This document shows, one piece after another, positions 49,590 through 58,618 of a stretch of DNA of 64,000 bases. A program made the translations under genes and the position numbers. The notes beneath the pieces were generated by a model. The model was not told the DNA's origin. It worked only from the letters and a program-made list of their open reading frames with translations, and made no database searches. The DNA is from Streptomyces sp. NBC_01237 (GTDB lineage Bacteria > Actinomycetota > Actinomycetes > Streptomycetales > Streptomycetaceae): positions 7,316,001 to 7,380,000 of the forward strand of contig NZ_CP108508.1 in assembly GCF_035917275.1 (NCBI RefSeq), in the 5' to 3' direction. The stretch's first letter is position 1. Each line of letters starts with the position of its first letter.

Positions 49590-50600
49590 GTGGCAAGGGT
49601 TCGGACAGGGGTACGCGCGATGGGCGCCGTGCTGGCAGCGGTGCTCGGCGCCTCCCTCGTGGGATGCAGCAGCACCGGTGGCAAGCGGGCGGAAGAACGC
49701 GCGGCTGAGGCCGCCGAGGGCCGGTCCGCGGTGTCCACACCCCGCTGGACCTTCGCCATGGTCACCCACTCGGGCGACGGCGACACCTTCTGGGACATCG
49801 TCCAGAAGGGCTCCGAGCAGGCGGCAGCCAAGGACAACATCAACTTCCTGTACTCGCACAACGACGAGGCGCAGCAGCAGGCCCAGCTCGTCCAGACCGC
49901 GATCGACAAGAAGGTCGACGGGCTGATCGTCACGCTCGCCAAGCCCGACGCCATGAAGGCCGTGGTGGCCAAGGCCGTCAAGGCCGGTATCCCGGTCATC
50001 ACGGTGAACTCGGGCTCCGCGGAGTCCAAGGCGTTCGGCGCCCTCACCCACATCGGCCAGGACGAGTCCATCGCCGGTGAGGCGGTCGGCGACGAGCTGG
50101 ACGAGCGGGGCCGCAAGAAGGCCCTGTGCATCCTGCACGAGCAGGGCAACGTCGGCCATGAGCAGCGCTGCGCGGGGGCGAAGAAGTCCTTCGCCGGCAC
50201 GATGCAGAACCTGTACGTCGACGGCACCAACATGCCCGACGTCCAGGCGTCCATCGAGGCCAAGCTCCAGGCCGACAGGAGCATCGACGCGGTCGTCACC
50301 CTCGGCGCGCCGTTCGCCGACGCCGCCGTCCAGGCCAAGGCGACCGCGGGCAGCAAGGCGGAGATCGACACCTTCGACCTGAACGCCAAGGTCGCCGCCG
50401 GGCTCAAGGAGAAGAAGCTCGGCTTCGCCGTCGACCAGCAGCCCTACCTCCAGGGCTACGAGGCCGTCGACCTGCTCTGGCTCTACCGCTACAACCGCAA
50501 TGTGCTCGGCGGCGGCCTGCCCGTCCTGACCGGCCCGCAGGTCATCACGTCCGACGATGCCGACGCGCTCGCCGCATACACGAAGCGGGGAACTCGATGA
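49590..50600 (+). CDS. Sugar ABC transporter substrate-binding lipoprotein 2
   Basis: A 336-aa paralogue of the preceding binding protein with the same architecture: lipobox LVGC (GASLVGCSST), short tether, then FAMVTHSGDGDTFWDIVQKGSEQAAAKDN, KKVDGLIVTLAKPDAMKAVVAKAVKAGIPVITVNSG and GFAVDQQPYLQGYEAVDLLWL. GTG 49590 is chosen because AAGAAGGG is 9 nt upstream; ATG 49620 is possible. Its stop overlaps the permease start by 4 bp, so this copy is the one tightly coupled to the membrane complex. Confidence 0.92.
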   Translation: MARVRTGVRAMGAVLAAVLGASLVGCSSTGGKRAEERAAEAAEGRSAVSTPRWTFAMVTHSGDGDTFWDIVQKGSEQAAAKDNINFLYSHNDEAQQQAQLVQTAIDKKVDGLIVTLAKPDAMKAVVAKAVKAGIPVITVNSGSAESKAFGALTHIGQDESIAGEAVGDELDERGRKKALCILHEQGNVGHEQRCAGAKKSFAGTMQNLYVDGTNMPDVQASIEAKLQADRSIDAVVTLGAPFADAAVQAKATAGSKAEIDTFDLNAKVAAGLKEKKLGFAVDQQPYLQGYEAVDLLWLYRYNRNVLGGGLPVLTGPQVITSDDADALAAYTKRGTR

Positions 50601-51673
50601 GCGGGACCGGACAGCCCGCGGCCCCGGCCCCGGCTCCGGCCCCGTCCAAGGGCGGTGCCGACGAGCGGCTGCTCCGCACCTCGCCGCTGCGCAGGCTGCT
50701 CGGCCGTCCCGAGCTCGGTTCGGTCGTCGGCGCGGCGGCCGTCTTCCTCTTCTTCACGATCGTCGCGGACAGCTTCCTCCAGGCATCCAGTCTGGGCACG
50801 GTGCTGTACGCGGCCTCCACCATCGGGATCATGGCGGCGCCGGTGGCGCTGCTGATGATCGGCGGCGAGTTCGACCTCTCCGCCGGTGTGCTGGTCACCA
50901 GCTCCGCGCTGATCTCCTCGATGTTCAGCTACCAGATGACGGCCAACGTCTGGGTCGGCGTCTTCGTGTCCCTGCTGGTCACCCTGGCCGTCGGCGCGTT
51001 CAACGGCTTCATGCTGACCCGTACCAAGCTGCCGAGCTTCATCATCACGCTCGGTACGTTCCTGATGCTGACCGGACTCAACCTCGGTTTCACCAAACTG
51101 ATCAGCGAAACCGTCTCGACCAAGGCGATCGGCGACATGGAGGGCTTCGAGTCGGCCCGCAAGGTGTTCGCCTCCCAGCTGACGATCGGTGACGTCGAGT
51201 TCAAGGTCACCATCCTGTGGTGGGCGGCGCTCGTCGCGGTCGCCACCTGGATCCTGCTCCGTACCCGCTTCGGCAACTGGATCTTCGCCGTCGGCGGTGA
51301 GGCCGACGCGGCCCGCGCGGTCGGGGTCCCGGTGATCCGTACGAAGATCGGCCTCTACCTCGGCGTGGCCTTCGCCGCCTGGGTCTCCGGGCAGCACCTG
51401 CTCTTCAGCTACGACGTCGTCCAGTCCGGCGAGGGCGTCGGCAACGAGCTGACGTACATCATCGCGGCCGTCATCGGCGGCTGTCTGATCACCGGCGGCT
51501 ACGGCTCCGCGATCGGCTCCGCGGTCGGTGCCTTCATCTTCGGCATGACCAGCAAGGGCATCGTCTACGCGGAGTGGAACCCGGACTGGTTCAAGTTCTT
51601 CCTGGGAGCGATGCTGCTCCTGGCCACCCTGCTCAACGCATGGGTACGCAAGCGCGCGGAGGCGACAAAGTGA
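50597..51673 (+). CDS. Sugar ABC transporter permease (RbsC class)
   Basis: A 358-aa permease of the BPD_transp_2 family with 8-10 helices. The signature [34 protein letters not shown] is followed by [32 protein letters not shown]. The EAA-like loop is [27 protein letters not shown] ~40-residue Ala/Pro-rich cytoplasmic N-terminus precedes the first helix. It overlaps genes on both sides by 4 bp. Confidence 0.95.
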   Translation: MSGTGQPAAPAPAPAPSKGGADERLLRTSPLRRLLGRPELGSVVGAAAVFLFFTIVADSFLQASSLGTVLYAASTIGIMAAPVALLMIGGEFDLSAGVLVTSSALISSMFSYQMTANVWVGVFVSLLVTLAVGAFNGFMLTRTKLPSFIITLGTFLMLTGLNLGFTKLISETVSTKAIGDMEGFESARKVFASQLTIGDVEFKVTILWWAALVAVATWILLRTRFGNWIFAVGGEADAARAVGVPVIRTKIGLYLGVAFAAWVSGQHLLFSYDVVQSGEGVGNELTYIIAAVIGGCLITGGYGSAIGSAVGAFIFGMTSKGIVYAEWNPDWFKFFLGAMLLLATLLNAWVRKRAEATK

Positions 51674-52500
51674 CGGCCGACCGGGCACTCGTCGAGCTGG
51701 CCGACGTAGCCAAGTTCTACGGCAACATCAAGGCGCTGGAACACGTCTCGCTGGTGGTCCACGCGGGCGAGATCACCTGTGTCCTCGGCGACAACGGGGC
51801 CGGCAAGTCCACGCTCATCAAGATCATTGCGGGGCTGCACCGGCACGACGCGGGGACCTTCCTGATCGACGGCGAGGAGACCGCCCTCGCCAACCCGCGC
51901 GACGCCCTGGACCGGGGCATCGCCACGGTCTACCAGGACCTCGCCGTCGTCCCCCTCATGCCGGTCTGGCGGAACTTCTTCCTCGGCTCCGAGCCGACGA
52001 TCGGCTCCGGGCCCTTCAAGCGCCTCGACGTGCGCCGGATGCGCGAGACGACCCGCTCCGAGCTGCTGCGCATGGGGATCGACCTGCGCGACGTCGACCA
52101 GCCGATCGGCACCCTGTCCGGCGGCGAGCGCCAGTGTGTGGCGATCGCCCGCGCCGTCTACTTCGGTGCCAAGGTCCTCGTCCTGGACGAGCCGACGGCG
52201 GCACTCGGCGTCAAGCAGTCCGGTGTCGTCCTCAAGTACGTCGCGGCCGCCAGGGACGCCGGGCTCGGCGTGGTTCTCATCACGCACAACCCGCACCACG
52301 CCTACCTCGTGGGGGACCGGTTCGTGCTGCTCAAGCGTGGCGCGATGTCGGGCAGCCACACCAAGGACGACATCACCCTGGACGAGCTCACCCGCCAGAT
52401 GGCGGGCGGCAGCGAGCTCGACGAGCTCAGCCACGAGCTGGAGCGCACCCTCGCGCCCGGCCGTCCCGAAGTGCCCGGGGCGGGCGACGGCACGCCGTAG
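51670..52500 (+). CDS. Sugar ABC transporter ATPase, single nucleotide-binding domain
   Basis: A 276-aa ATPase: Walker [12 protein letters not shown]-loop [21 protein letters not shown], signature [15 protein letters not shown], Walker [12 protein letters not shown], switch His in [10 protein letters not shown]. RbsA/MglA-type ATPases of this transporter class usually have two fused nucleotide-binding domains and about 500 aa; this one has a single domain and presumably acts as a homodimer. GTG start overlapping the permease stop. Confidence 0.95.
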   Translation: MTADRALVELADVAKFYGNIKALEHVSLVVHAGEITCVLGDNGAGKSTLIKIIAGLHRHDAGTFLIDGEETALANPRDALDRGIATVYQDLAVVPLMPVWRNFFLGSEPTIGSGPFKRLDVRRMRETTRSELLRMGIDLRDVDQPIGTLSGGERQCVAIARAVYFGAKVLVLDEPTAALGVKQSGVVLKYVAAARDAGLGVVLITHNPHHAYLVGDRFVLLKRGAMSGSHTKDDITLDELTRQMAGGSELDELSHELERTLAPGRPEVPGAGDGTP

Positions 52501-52634
52501 TGGAGGCATAGCTTCCGGCGCGGCCGACCCCGCCCACCGGCCCCGGGGGGCCGGCAGTGGCAGAATCGAGCGCGGTGGACGCCGTCCGCCGCCGGCAGCA
52601 GCACCCGACCGGCCCTCCAGACCCCGCAGGGACG

Positions 52635-53801
52635 ATGAGCACGTACCGCGACTTCACACACCGCGGCTCCGCCCGCGCCACCGTCCTCAAGACCGTCGGC
52701 ACCAGGGAGCGGCGCTCGCACCTCACCGCGCCACGCGTCCCGACCGTCGGCATCGACATCGGCGGGACGAAGGTGATGGCCGGCGTCGTCGACGCGGACG
52801 GCAACATCCTGGAGCAGCTGCGCACCGAGACCCCGGACAAGTCCAAGAGCCCCAAGGTCGTCGAGGACACCATCGTCGAGCTGGTCCTGGACCTCTCCGA
52901 CCGGCACGACGTGCATGCCGTGGGCATCGGCGCGGCGGGCTGGGTGGACGCCGACCGCTCGAAGGTCCTGTTCGCCCCCCACCTCGCCTGGCGCGACGAA
53001 CCCCTGCGCGACGCGATCGCCTCCCGCCTCGTTGTCCCCGTCATGGTCGACAACGACGCCAATACGGCCGCCTGGGCGGAATGGCGCTTCGGCGCGGGCC
53101 GAGGCGAGGACCACCTCGTCATGATCACGCTCGGTACCGGCATCGGGGGCGCGATCCTGGAGGACGGCCAGGTCAAGCGCGGGAAGTACGGCGTCGCGGG
53201 TGAGTTCGGCCACATGCAGGTCGTCCCCGGCGGCCACCGCTGCCCCTGCGGCAACCGCGGCTGCTGGGAGCAGTACAGCTCCGGCAACGCGCTGGTGCGC
53301 GAGGCCAGGGAGCTGGCCGCGGCGGACTCCCCGGTCGCGCACTATCTGCTGGACCGGGTCAAGGGCAACATCCCCGACATCACCGGGCCGCTCATCACCG
53401 AACTGGCCCGGGAGGGCGATGCGATGTGCATCGAGCTCCTCCAGGACATCGGTCAGTGGCTCGGTGTCGGCATCGCCAACCTGGCCGCCGCGCTCGACCC
53501 GTCCTGCTTTGTGATCGGAGGCGGCGTCAGCGCCGCCGACGACCTGCTGATCGGCCCCGCCAGGGACGCCTTCAAGCGGCATCTCACAGGGCGCGGCTAC
53601 CGCCCCGAGGCCCGGATCGCGAAGGCCCAGCTCGGCCCCGAGGCGGGTATGGTCGGCGCCGCGGACCTGGCCCGACTGGTCGCCCGCAGATTCCGCCGGG
53701 CCAACCGCCGCCGCGTGGAGCGGTACGAGCGGTACGCGCAGATCTACGACCAGGCCGCGAGCACCATCCGCAACACGCGATCCACCCGCACCGCCGACTG
53801 A
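52635..53801 (+). CDS. ROK-family sugar kinase (glucokinase-like)
   Basis: A 388-aa ROK protein: ATP motif DIGGTK (41-46), MVDNDANTAAWAEWRFGAG with the catalytic Asp, TLGTGIGGAI, and the zinc site GHMQVVPGGHRCPCGNRGCWEQYSS. A ~35-residue N-terminal extension lacks an HTH, so it is a kinase rather than a repressor. I recall a second ROK glucokinase of S. coelicolor in a similar context. It follows the sugar transporter by 134 bp and should phosphorylate the imported sugar. ATG 52635 has AGGGA upstream. Confidence 0.92.
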   Translation: MSTYRDFTHRGSARATVLKTVGTRERRSHLTAPRVPTVGIDIGGTKVMAGVVDADGNILEQLRTETPDKSKSPKVVEDTIVELVLDLSDRHDVHAVGIGAAGWVDADRSKVLFAPHLAWRDEPLRDAIASRLVVPVMVDNDANTAAWAEWRFGAGRGEDHLVMITLGTGIGGAILEDGQVKRGKYGVAGEFGHMQVVPGGHRCPCGNRGCWEQYSSGNALVREARELAAADSPVAHYLLDRVKGNIPDITGPLITELAREGDAMCIELLQDIGQWLGVGIANLAAALDPSCFVIGGGVSAADDLLIGPARDAFKRHLTGRGYRPEARIAKAQLGPEAGMVGAADLARLVARRFRRANRRRVERYERYAQIYDQAASTIRNTRSTRTAD

Positions 53802-53878
53802 ACCGCGGCCGCGCCGCGCGGCGTCCTCCGGCCAGTGACCGCATCCGCAGCAGCCGCAGTACCAAGGGAACTCCGATC

Positions 53879-54475
53879 ATGACCGCAGCCGAGCACCCCG
53901 TCGTGCCGCGCCAGTCCGTTCCGCCGGGCGACGGCGACGGCAAGCCTCCGCAGGACCGCCGGCGGGTGATCCGCCGACGGCTGATCACGGCGACGATCAT
54001 CGTGCTGCTGATCGGCATCCCGGCCGGCTATCTGCTGATCTCCGCAGGCCAGAGCCGCCGCTCCGGCAAGGACAAGGAGGCCGAGGCGGCGGCGCAGGGT
54101 CTCCGCGAGGACTGGCCGTCCGGGATGCAGCGCCGGATCTTCGAGGTGCCGATCCCCGGGAACGCCACGGGGGTCCAGTACTACGAGACCAACAACTGGA
54201 AGGCCAGCCGGATGTACGTGAAGTTCCGTACGACATCCGCCGGCCTCGACCGGTTCCTGTCCGGCGTCGGAACGGGCCGCGCCGCCCTGAAGCCGGGGGC
54301 GGTGACCATCGGTGAACGCGATATCAAGATCAGCGACTGGTACTTCGGGCCCGGTGTGTTCTGGGCGGGTACGACCCACACCAACAAGGACCCGCGTCCC
54401 ACCCAGAACATCACCGTCAACATGACCGATCCGGCCAGCCCTGTCGTGTATGTCGTTTCCGCGGCGACCCCCTGA
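53879..54475 (+). CDS. Single-pass membrane protein, function unknown
   Basis: A 198-aa protein. An Arg-rich cytoplasmic N-terminus (QDRRRVIRRRL) precedes one transmembrane helix (ITATIIVLLIGIPAGYLLISAG, residues ~37-58) and an extracytoplasmic domain (WPSGMQRRIFEVPIPGNATGVQYYETNNWKASRMYVKFRTTSAGLDRFLSGVG). No catalytic signature is evident. It lies 77 bp after the ROK kinase gene on the same strand, possibly in the same transcript. Confidence 0.75.
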   Translation: MTAAEHPVVPRQSVPPGDGDGKPPQDRRRVIRRRLITATIIVLLIGIPAGYLLISAGQSRRSGKDKEAEAAAQGLREDWPSGMQRRIFEVPIPGNATGVQYYETNNWKASRMYVKFRTTSAGLDRFLSGVGTGRAALKPGAVTIGERDIKISDWYFGPGVFWAGTTHTNKDPRPTQNITVNMTDPASPVVYVVSAATP

Positions 54476-54511
54476 CCGCGGCCCGGCAGCGCGCTCACTA
54501 ACCTGGAGCGA

Positions 54512-56230
54512 GTGAGTGAAGTGAGCGACACGACCCCGCAGCCCGCGCCGGCCCCGCAGCCCGCCGCCCCGGCACCGACAGCTCCGCAGGCCCCTGCGGC
54601 CCCGCACACGGTGCAGGCCCCGGTGGCCCCGCACGCCGTACAGGCCCCCTTGGCCCCACACGCCCTCGTGGCCCCGCAGCACCACCCCATGTCCCCGCAG
54701 CCCGCACCGGCCGCCCCCGCCCCGCAGCCGGGTCCGGGCGAGCCGCCCGCGCACATCGCTCCGGCCCCGCAGCCCGCACCGGCACCCCCGCACGCCGCCC
54801 ACGTCCCCGTGCCCCCGTACGCGGAACAGGCCCCGATGGGCCCGTACGCGGAACAGGCCCCGATGGTCCCGCAGGCGGTGCAGGCCCCCACGCCCCCGCA
54901 GTCCCCGACACCCCCGCAGGCTCCGCACGCCGCTCGGGCGCCCGTGCCCCCGCCCGCTCCCCAGGCCCCGCAGACCCTTCAGTACCGCTTCGACGGGCCG
55001 GACGACGCGCCCGTCCTGGTGATCGGCCCCTCGCTGGGGACCACCTGGCACATGTGGGACCGGCAGATACCCGAGCTGTCCCAGCACTGGCGCGTCTTCC
55101 GCTACGACCTGCCGGGCCACGGCGGCGCCCCCGCCCACCCCGCCACCGCCGTCGCGGAGCTGGCGGACCGGCTGCTCGCCACCCTCGACAGCCTCGGTGT
55201 CCAGCGCTTCGGGTACGCGGGCTGCTCCATCGGCGGCGCGATCGGCGCCGAGCTCGCCCTGCGCCACCCGCACCGGGTGGCCTCGCTGGCCCTGGTGGCG
55301 GCCTCGCCCCGGTTCGGCAGCGCCGACGAGTTCCGCCAGCGCGGTGTGATCGTCCGGACCAACGGGCTGGAGCCGATGGCCCGCACCGCGCCGGAGCGCT
55401 GGTTCACCCCCGGCTTCGCCGCCGCCCAGCCCGCCATCGTGGAGTGGGCCGTGCAGATGGTCCGCACCACCGACCCCGGCTGCTACATCGCCGCCTGCGA
55501 GGCGCTGGCCGCCTTCGACATCCGCGCCGAACTCGGCCGCATCGGCGTCCCGACCCTCGTCCTGGTCGGCGCCGAGGACCAGGTCACCGGCCCCGCCGAG
55601 GCGCGCACCCTGGTCGCGGGCATCCCGGACGCCCGGCTCGCCCTGGTCCCCGGCGCCTCCCACCTCGCCCCCGTCGAGCAGCCCGGCGCCGTCTGCGATC
55701 TGCTCCTGACCCACTTCTCCACGGCCTGGCAGGACACCCTCGCCGCCATTCCGGTCCTGCCCGTCGTCCCGGCGCTCTCCGTTCCCTTCACCCCCGTCGC
55801 CGAGATCGCCCCCGCGGCAGCCCGGCCCGAGGCCGACGGCGCGGGCCGCGGCGACGTGCTCGACAGCGGTACGAAGATCCGCCGCGAGGTGCTGGGAGAC
55901 GCCCACGTCGACGGGGTGAACGCCTCGTCCGACGCCTTCACCGAGGATTTCCAGGACCTCGTCACCCGGTACGCCTGGGGCGAGGTCTGGACCCGGGAGG
56001 GGCTGGACCGCAGGACGCGCAGCTGCATCACGCTCACCGCGCTGGTCGCCTCCGGCCACCTCCACGGCCTGGCCGCGCACACGAGGGCGGCGCTGCGCAA
56101 CGGGCTCACGCCCGCCGAGATCAAGGAAGTCCTGCTCCAGACCGCGGTGTACTGCGGCATTCCGGCCGCCGGTGCCGCCTTCGACATCGCACGGTCCGTG
56201 ATCCAGGAGGAAACCACACCGCCCGCGTAG
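54512..56230 (+). CDS. pcaL: PcaL-type fusion (3-oxoadipate enol-lactonase + carboxymuconolactone decarboxylase) with Pro/Ala-rich N-terminus
   Basis: A 572-aa fusion of two steps of the protocatechuate branch of beta-ketoadipate catabolism. Residues ~155-405 form the enol-lactonase (alpha/beta hydrolase) with S239 in AGCSIGGA and His in GASHLAP. Residues ~450-565 are the AhpD-like decarboxylase (DAFTEDFQDLVTRYAWGEVWTREGLDRRTRSCITLTAL, HTRAALRNGLTPAEIKEVLLQTAVYCGIPAAG). Unusually, the first ~154 residues are almost only Pro, Ala, Gln and His, with a 9-residue tandem PYAEQAPMG. No other pca gene is adjacent. The GTG at 54512 is uncertain; an internal start would drop part of the tail. Confidence 0.87.
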   Translation: MSEVSDTTPQPAPAPQPAAPAPTAPQAPAAPHTVQAPVAPHAVQAPLAPHALVAPQHHPMSPQPAPAAPAPQPGPGEPPAHIAPAPQPAPAPPHAAHVPVPPYAEQAPMGPYAEQAPMVPQAVQAPTPPQSPTPPQAPHAARAPVPPPAPQAPQTLQYRFDGPDDAPVLVIGPSLGTTWHMWDRQIPELSQHWRVFRYDLPGHGGAPAHPATAVAELADRLLATLDSLGVQRFGYAGCSIGGAIGAELALRHPHRVASLALVAASPRFGSADEFRQRGVIVRTNGLEPMARTAPERWFTPGFAAAQPAIVEWAVQMVRTTDPGCYIAACEALAAFDIRAELGRIGVPTLVLVGAEDQVTGPAEARTLVAGIPDARLALVPGASHLAPVEQPGAVCDLLLTHFSTAWQDTLAAIPVLPVVPALSVPFTPVAEIAPAAARPEADGAGRGDVLDSGTKIRREVLGDAHVDGVNASSDAFTEDFQDLVTRYAWGEVWTREGLDRRTRSCITLTALVASGHLHGLAAHTRAALRNGLTPAEIKEVLLQTAVYCGIPAAGAAFDIARSVIQEETTPPA

Positions 56231-56243
56231 CAGGATGAGCGGC

Positions 56244-56891
56244 ATGAACGCATCGCCTCTCACACTCACCAAGAAGACGCACTCGTGCATCCGGATCGAG
56301 AAGGACGGGCAGGCGCTCGTCATCGACCCCGGTGGCTTCTCCGAGGACGACGCCGCGATCGGTGCCGACGTCATCCTGGTCACGCACGAACACCCGGACC
56401 ACTTCGACGAGGCGCGGCTGCGGGCCGGTCTCGCGGCCAACCCGGCGGCCGAGATCTGGACGCTGCGCAGTGTGGCCGATCAGCTCTCCGCCGCCTTCCC
56501 GGGGCGGGTGCACACCGTGGGGCACGGTGACACCTTCACCGCCGCGGGCTTCGAGGTGGCCGTGCACGGAGAGCTGCACGCGGTGATCCACCCGGACATC
56601 CCGAGGGTCACCAACATCGGCTTCCTGGTGGACGGTTCGCTCTTCCACCCCGGGGACGCGCTCACCGTCCCCGACCGGCCGGTGGACACCCTGATGCTCC
56701 CGGTGATGGCCCCGTGGAACAAGATCTCGGAGGTCATCGACTACGTGCGCGAGGTCAGGCCGCGGCGTGCCATCGACATCCACGACGCGCTGCTCACCGA
56801 TCTCGCGCGGCCCATCTACGACAGCCAGATCGGCAGCCTCGGCGGCGCCGACCACGGCCGGCTGGCGCCCGGGGACGTCACGGAAGTCTGA
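56244..56891 (+). CDS. Metallo-beta-lactamase-fold hydrolase (UlaG-like)
   Basis: A 215-aa MBL-fold protein with the metal motif VTHEHPDHFD, then GELHAVIHPDIPRVTNIGFLVDGSLFHPGDAL and LMLPVMAPWNKISEVIDYVREVRPRRAIDIHDALL. It resembles the UlaG/L-ascorbate-6-phosphate lactonase-like branch widespread in actinobacteria; the substrate is unknown. ATG 56244 is preferred (AGGA 8 nt upstream) over ATG 56235. Confidence 0.87.
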   Translation: MNASPLTLTKKTHSCIRIEKDGQALVIDPGGFSEDDAAIGADVILVTHEHPDHFDEARLRAGLAANPAAEIWTLRSVADQLSAAFPGRVHTVGHGDTFTAAGFEVAVHGELHAVIHPDIPRVTNIGFLVDGSLFHPGDALTVPDRPVDTLMLPVMAPWNKISEVIDYVREVRPRRAIDIHDALLTDLARPIYDSQIGSLGGADHGRLAPGDVTEV

Positions 56892-56899
56892 ACGGCCGG

Positions 56900-56926
56900 C
56901 CGGTCGCCGGACTGCCCGGCGACCGG
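56900..56926 (+). terminator. Terminator after the MBL gene
   Basis: CCGGTCGCCGG (56900-56910) pairs perfectly with CCGGCGACCGG (56916-56926), loop actgc, 8 bp past the stop codon. Confidence 0.75.
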
Positions 56927-56990
56927 ACGCACGGTCGCGCTCGGGCCGGACCGACGGCGACTGTCAGTGGGACCGGCTAGGTTTGCTGCC

Positions 56991-57770
56991 ATGCGCATCG
57001 CCACCTGGAACGTCAATTCGATCACCGCCCGGCTCCCGAGGCTGCTGGCCTGGCTGGAGAGCACCGGCACCGACGTGCTGTGCATCCAGGAGACCAAGTG
57101 CACGGCCGAACAGTTCCCCTCCGACGAGCTGCGCGAGCTGGGCTACGAGTCCGCGGTCAACGCCACCGGCCGGTGGAACGGGGTCGCGCTGCTCTCCCGG
57201 GTCGGGCTCACCGATGTCGTCACGGGACTGCCGGACGGCCCGGAGTACGACGGGGTGCAGGAGCCGCGGGCGATCTCCGCGACCTGCGGCCCGGTCCGTG
57301 TCTGGTCGGTCTACGTGCCCAACGGCCGCGAGGTCGAGCACGCGCACTACGCGTACAAGCTGCGCTGGTTCGAGGCCCTCCAGAAGGCCGTGGCGGTGGA
57401 CGCCGCGGGGGCGCTGCCGTTCGCGGTCCTGGGCGACTTCAACGTGGCCCCGACGGACGAGGACGTCTGGGACCCCGCGCTCTTCGAGGGCGCCACCCAT
57501 GTCACCCCCGCCGAGCGCGCCGCCCTGGCGACGCTCCGGGAGGAGGGGCTGAGCGATGTGATGCCCCGCCCGCTCAAGTACGACCACCCGTACACCTTCT
57601 GGGACTACCGCGAGCTGCGCTTCCCGAAGAACAGGGGCATGCGCATCGACCTGGTCTACGGCAACGCCCCGTTCACGGCGGCGGTCAAGGACAGCTATGT
57701 CGACCGGGAGGAGCGCAAGGGCAAGGGCGCTTCCGACCACGCCCCGGTAGTCGTCGACCTCGACCTCTGA
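56991..57770 (+). CDS. xth: Exodeoxyribonuclease III
   Basis: A 259-aa AP endonuclease/3'-5' exonuclease of base-excision repair. Signatures are MRIATWNVNSITARLPRLLAWL, CIQETKC (metal Glu), YVPNGREV, VLGDFNVAPTDEDVWDP (catalytic Asp/Asn) and the C-terminal RIDLVYGN and SDHAPVVVDL. A TAGGTT box 7 nt before the ATG suggests a leaderless transcript. Streptomyces usually encode more than one Xth-like enzyme. Confidence 0.95.
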   Translation: MRIATWNVNSITARLPRLLAWLESTGTDVLCIQETKCTAEQFPSDELRELGYESAVNATGRWNGVALLSRVGLTDVVTGLPDGPEYDGVQEPRAISATCGPVRVWSVYVPNGREVEHAHYAYKLRWFEALQKAVAVDAAGALPFAVLGDFNVAPTDEDVWDPALFEGATHVTPAERAALATLREEGLSDVMPRPLKYDHPYTFWDYRELRFPKNRGMRIDLVYGNAPFTAAVKDSYVDREERKGKGASDHAPVVVDLDL

Positions 57771-57793
57771 GCTACGGCGGCGGAATCTGCTGA

Positions 57794-57838
57794 CAACCGT
57801 AGGTTGACACCTCAAGGGCGTCAACCTACGGTTGACAT
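57794..57838 (+). promoter_or_regulatory. Leaderless promoter bracketed by twin operators
   Basis: -35 TTGACA (57804-57809), a 17-bp spacer and -10 TACGGT (57827-57832) put the transcription start at the ATG at 57839. A perfect 15-bp inverted repeat has arms at 57794-57808 and 57820-57834. Each arm is itself a CAACC-N3-GGTTG palindrome. One overlaps the -35 and the other the -10, with centres 26 bp apart. Confidence 0.85.
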
Positions 57839-58597
57839 ATGACGCAGCCTCTTCCCGCAACGCCGTCCGTGCGCCTCGACGATCTGATCGCGGCCATCAA
57901 GAACAGCCACACCGACGCCCTGGAGCAGCTGTCGGGCGCGGTCGTCGCCGCCGACCATCTCGGTGATGTCGCCGACCATCTCATCGGCCACTTCGTGGAC
58001 CAGGCCCGCCGCTCCGGCGCCTCCTGGACCGACATCGGCCGGAGCATGGGAGTCACCCGGCAGGCCGCCCAGAAGCGCTTCGTTCCCAAGAGGACCGAGG
58101 CGGGCGCCGGTTCCGGCTCCGACCTGGACCCGAGCCAGGGCTTCGGCCGCTTCACCCCGCGCGCCCGCAATGTGGTCATGGCCGCCCACAACGAGGCCCA
58201 GGCCGCCCGGCACGCCGAGATCCTCCCGGCCCACCTGGCGCTCGGCCTCCTCGCCGAGCCCGACGGCATCGCCGCCCGGGTGATCACCGCCCAGGGGGTG
58301 GGCCCGGACGCCATCCGCACCGGCGCGGCCGCCACGCTGCCTCCCGCCGCGGACGAGGTGCCCGAGCTGATCCCGTACGACGCGGATTCCCGCAAGGTCC
58401 TGGAGCTGACCTTCCGTGAGGCGCTCCGGCTCGGGCACAACTACGTCGGCACCGAGCACATTCTGCTGGCCCTGCTGGAATTCGAGGACGGCTCCGGTGC
58501 GCTCACCGGCCTCGGCCTCGGCAAGGACGCGGTATCGGCCGCCGTCGAAACCGCCGTGGCCGAAGCGGCGGCGGCCTCGGGGCAGCGGGAATCCTGA
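57839..58597 (+). CDS. HTH / Clp N-terminal-domain protein, probable autoregulator
   Basis: A 252-aa protein combining a helical N-terminus with an HTH-like segment at ~62-82 (SWTDIGRSMGVTRQAAQKRF) and two Clp N-terminal repeats from ~98 on (FGRFTPRARNVVMAAHNEAQAARHAEILPAHLALGLL and DADSRKVLELTFREALRLGHNYVGTEHILLALL). It has no AAA+ ATPase domain, so it is not a Clp chaperone. The Clp N-domain normally binds adaptors or substrates, so this may be a regulator that senses or presents misfolded proteins. The twin operators over its leaderless promoter suggest it represses itself; that is inferred. Confidence 0.83.
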   Translation: MTQPLPATPSVRLDDLIAAIKNSHTDALEQLSGAVVAADHLGDVADHLIGHFVDQARRSGASWTDIGRSMGVTRQAAQKRFVPKRTEAGAGSGSDLDPSQGFGRFTPRARNVVMAAHNEAQAARHAEILPAHLALGLLAEPDGIAARVITAQGVGPDAIRTGAAATLPPAADEVPELIPYDADSRKVLELTFREALRLGHNYVGTEHILLALLEFEDGSGALTGLGLGKDAVSAAVETAVAEAAAASGQRES

Positions 58598-58618
58598 CCG
58601 ACGGGTGCGGCGGCGGGT

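Noticed and set aside
53744..56440. 898-aa minus-strand frame opposite the ROK, membrane and PcaL genes
   Set aside because: Antisense, with an Arg/Gly-rich repeat translation arising from the Pro/Ala codons of the PcaL tail.
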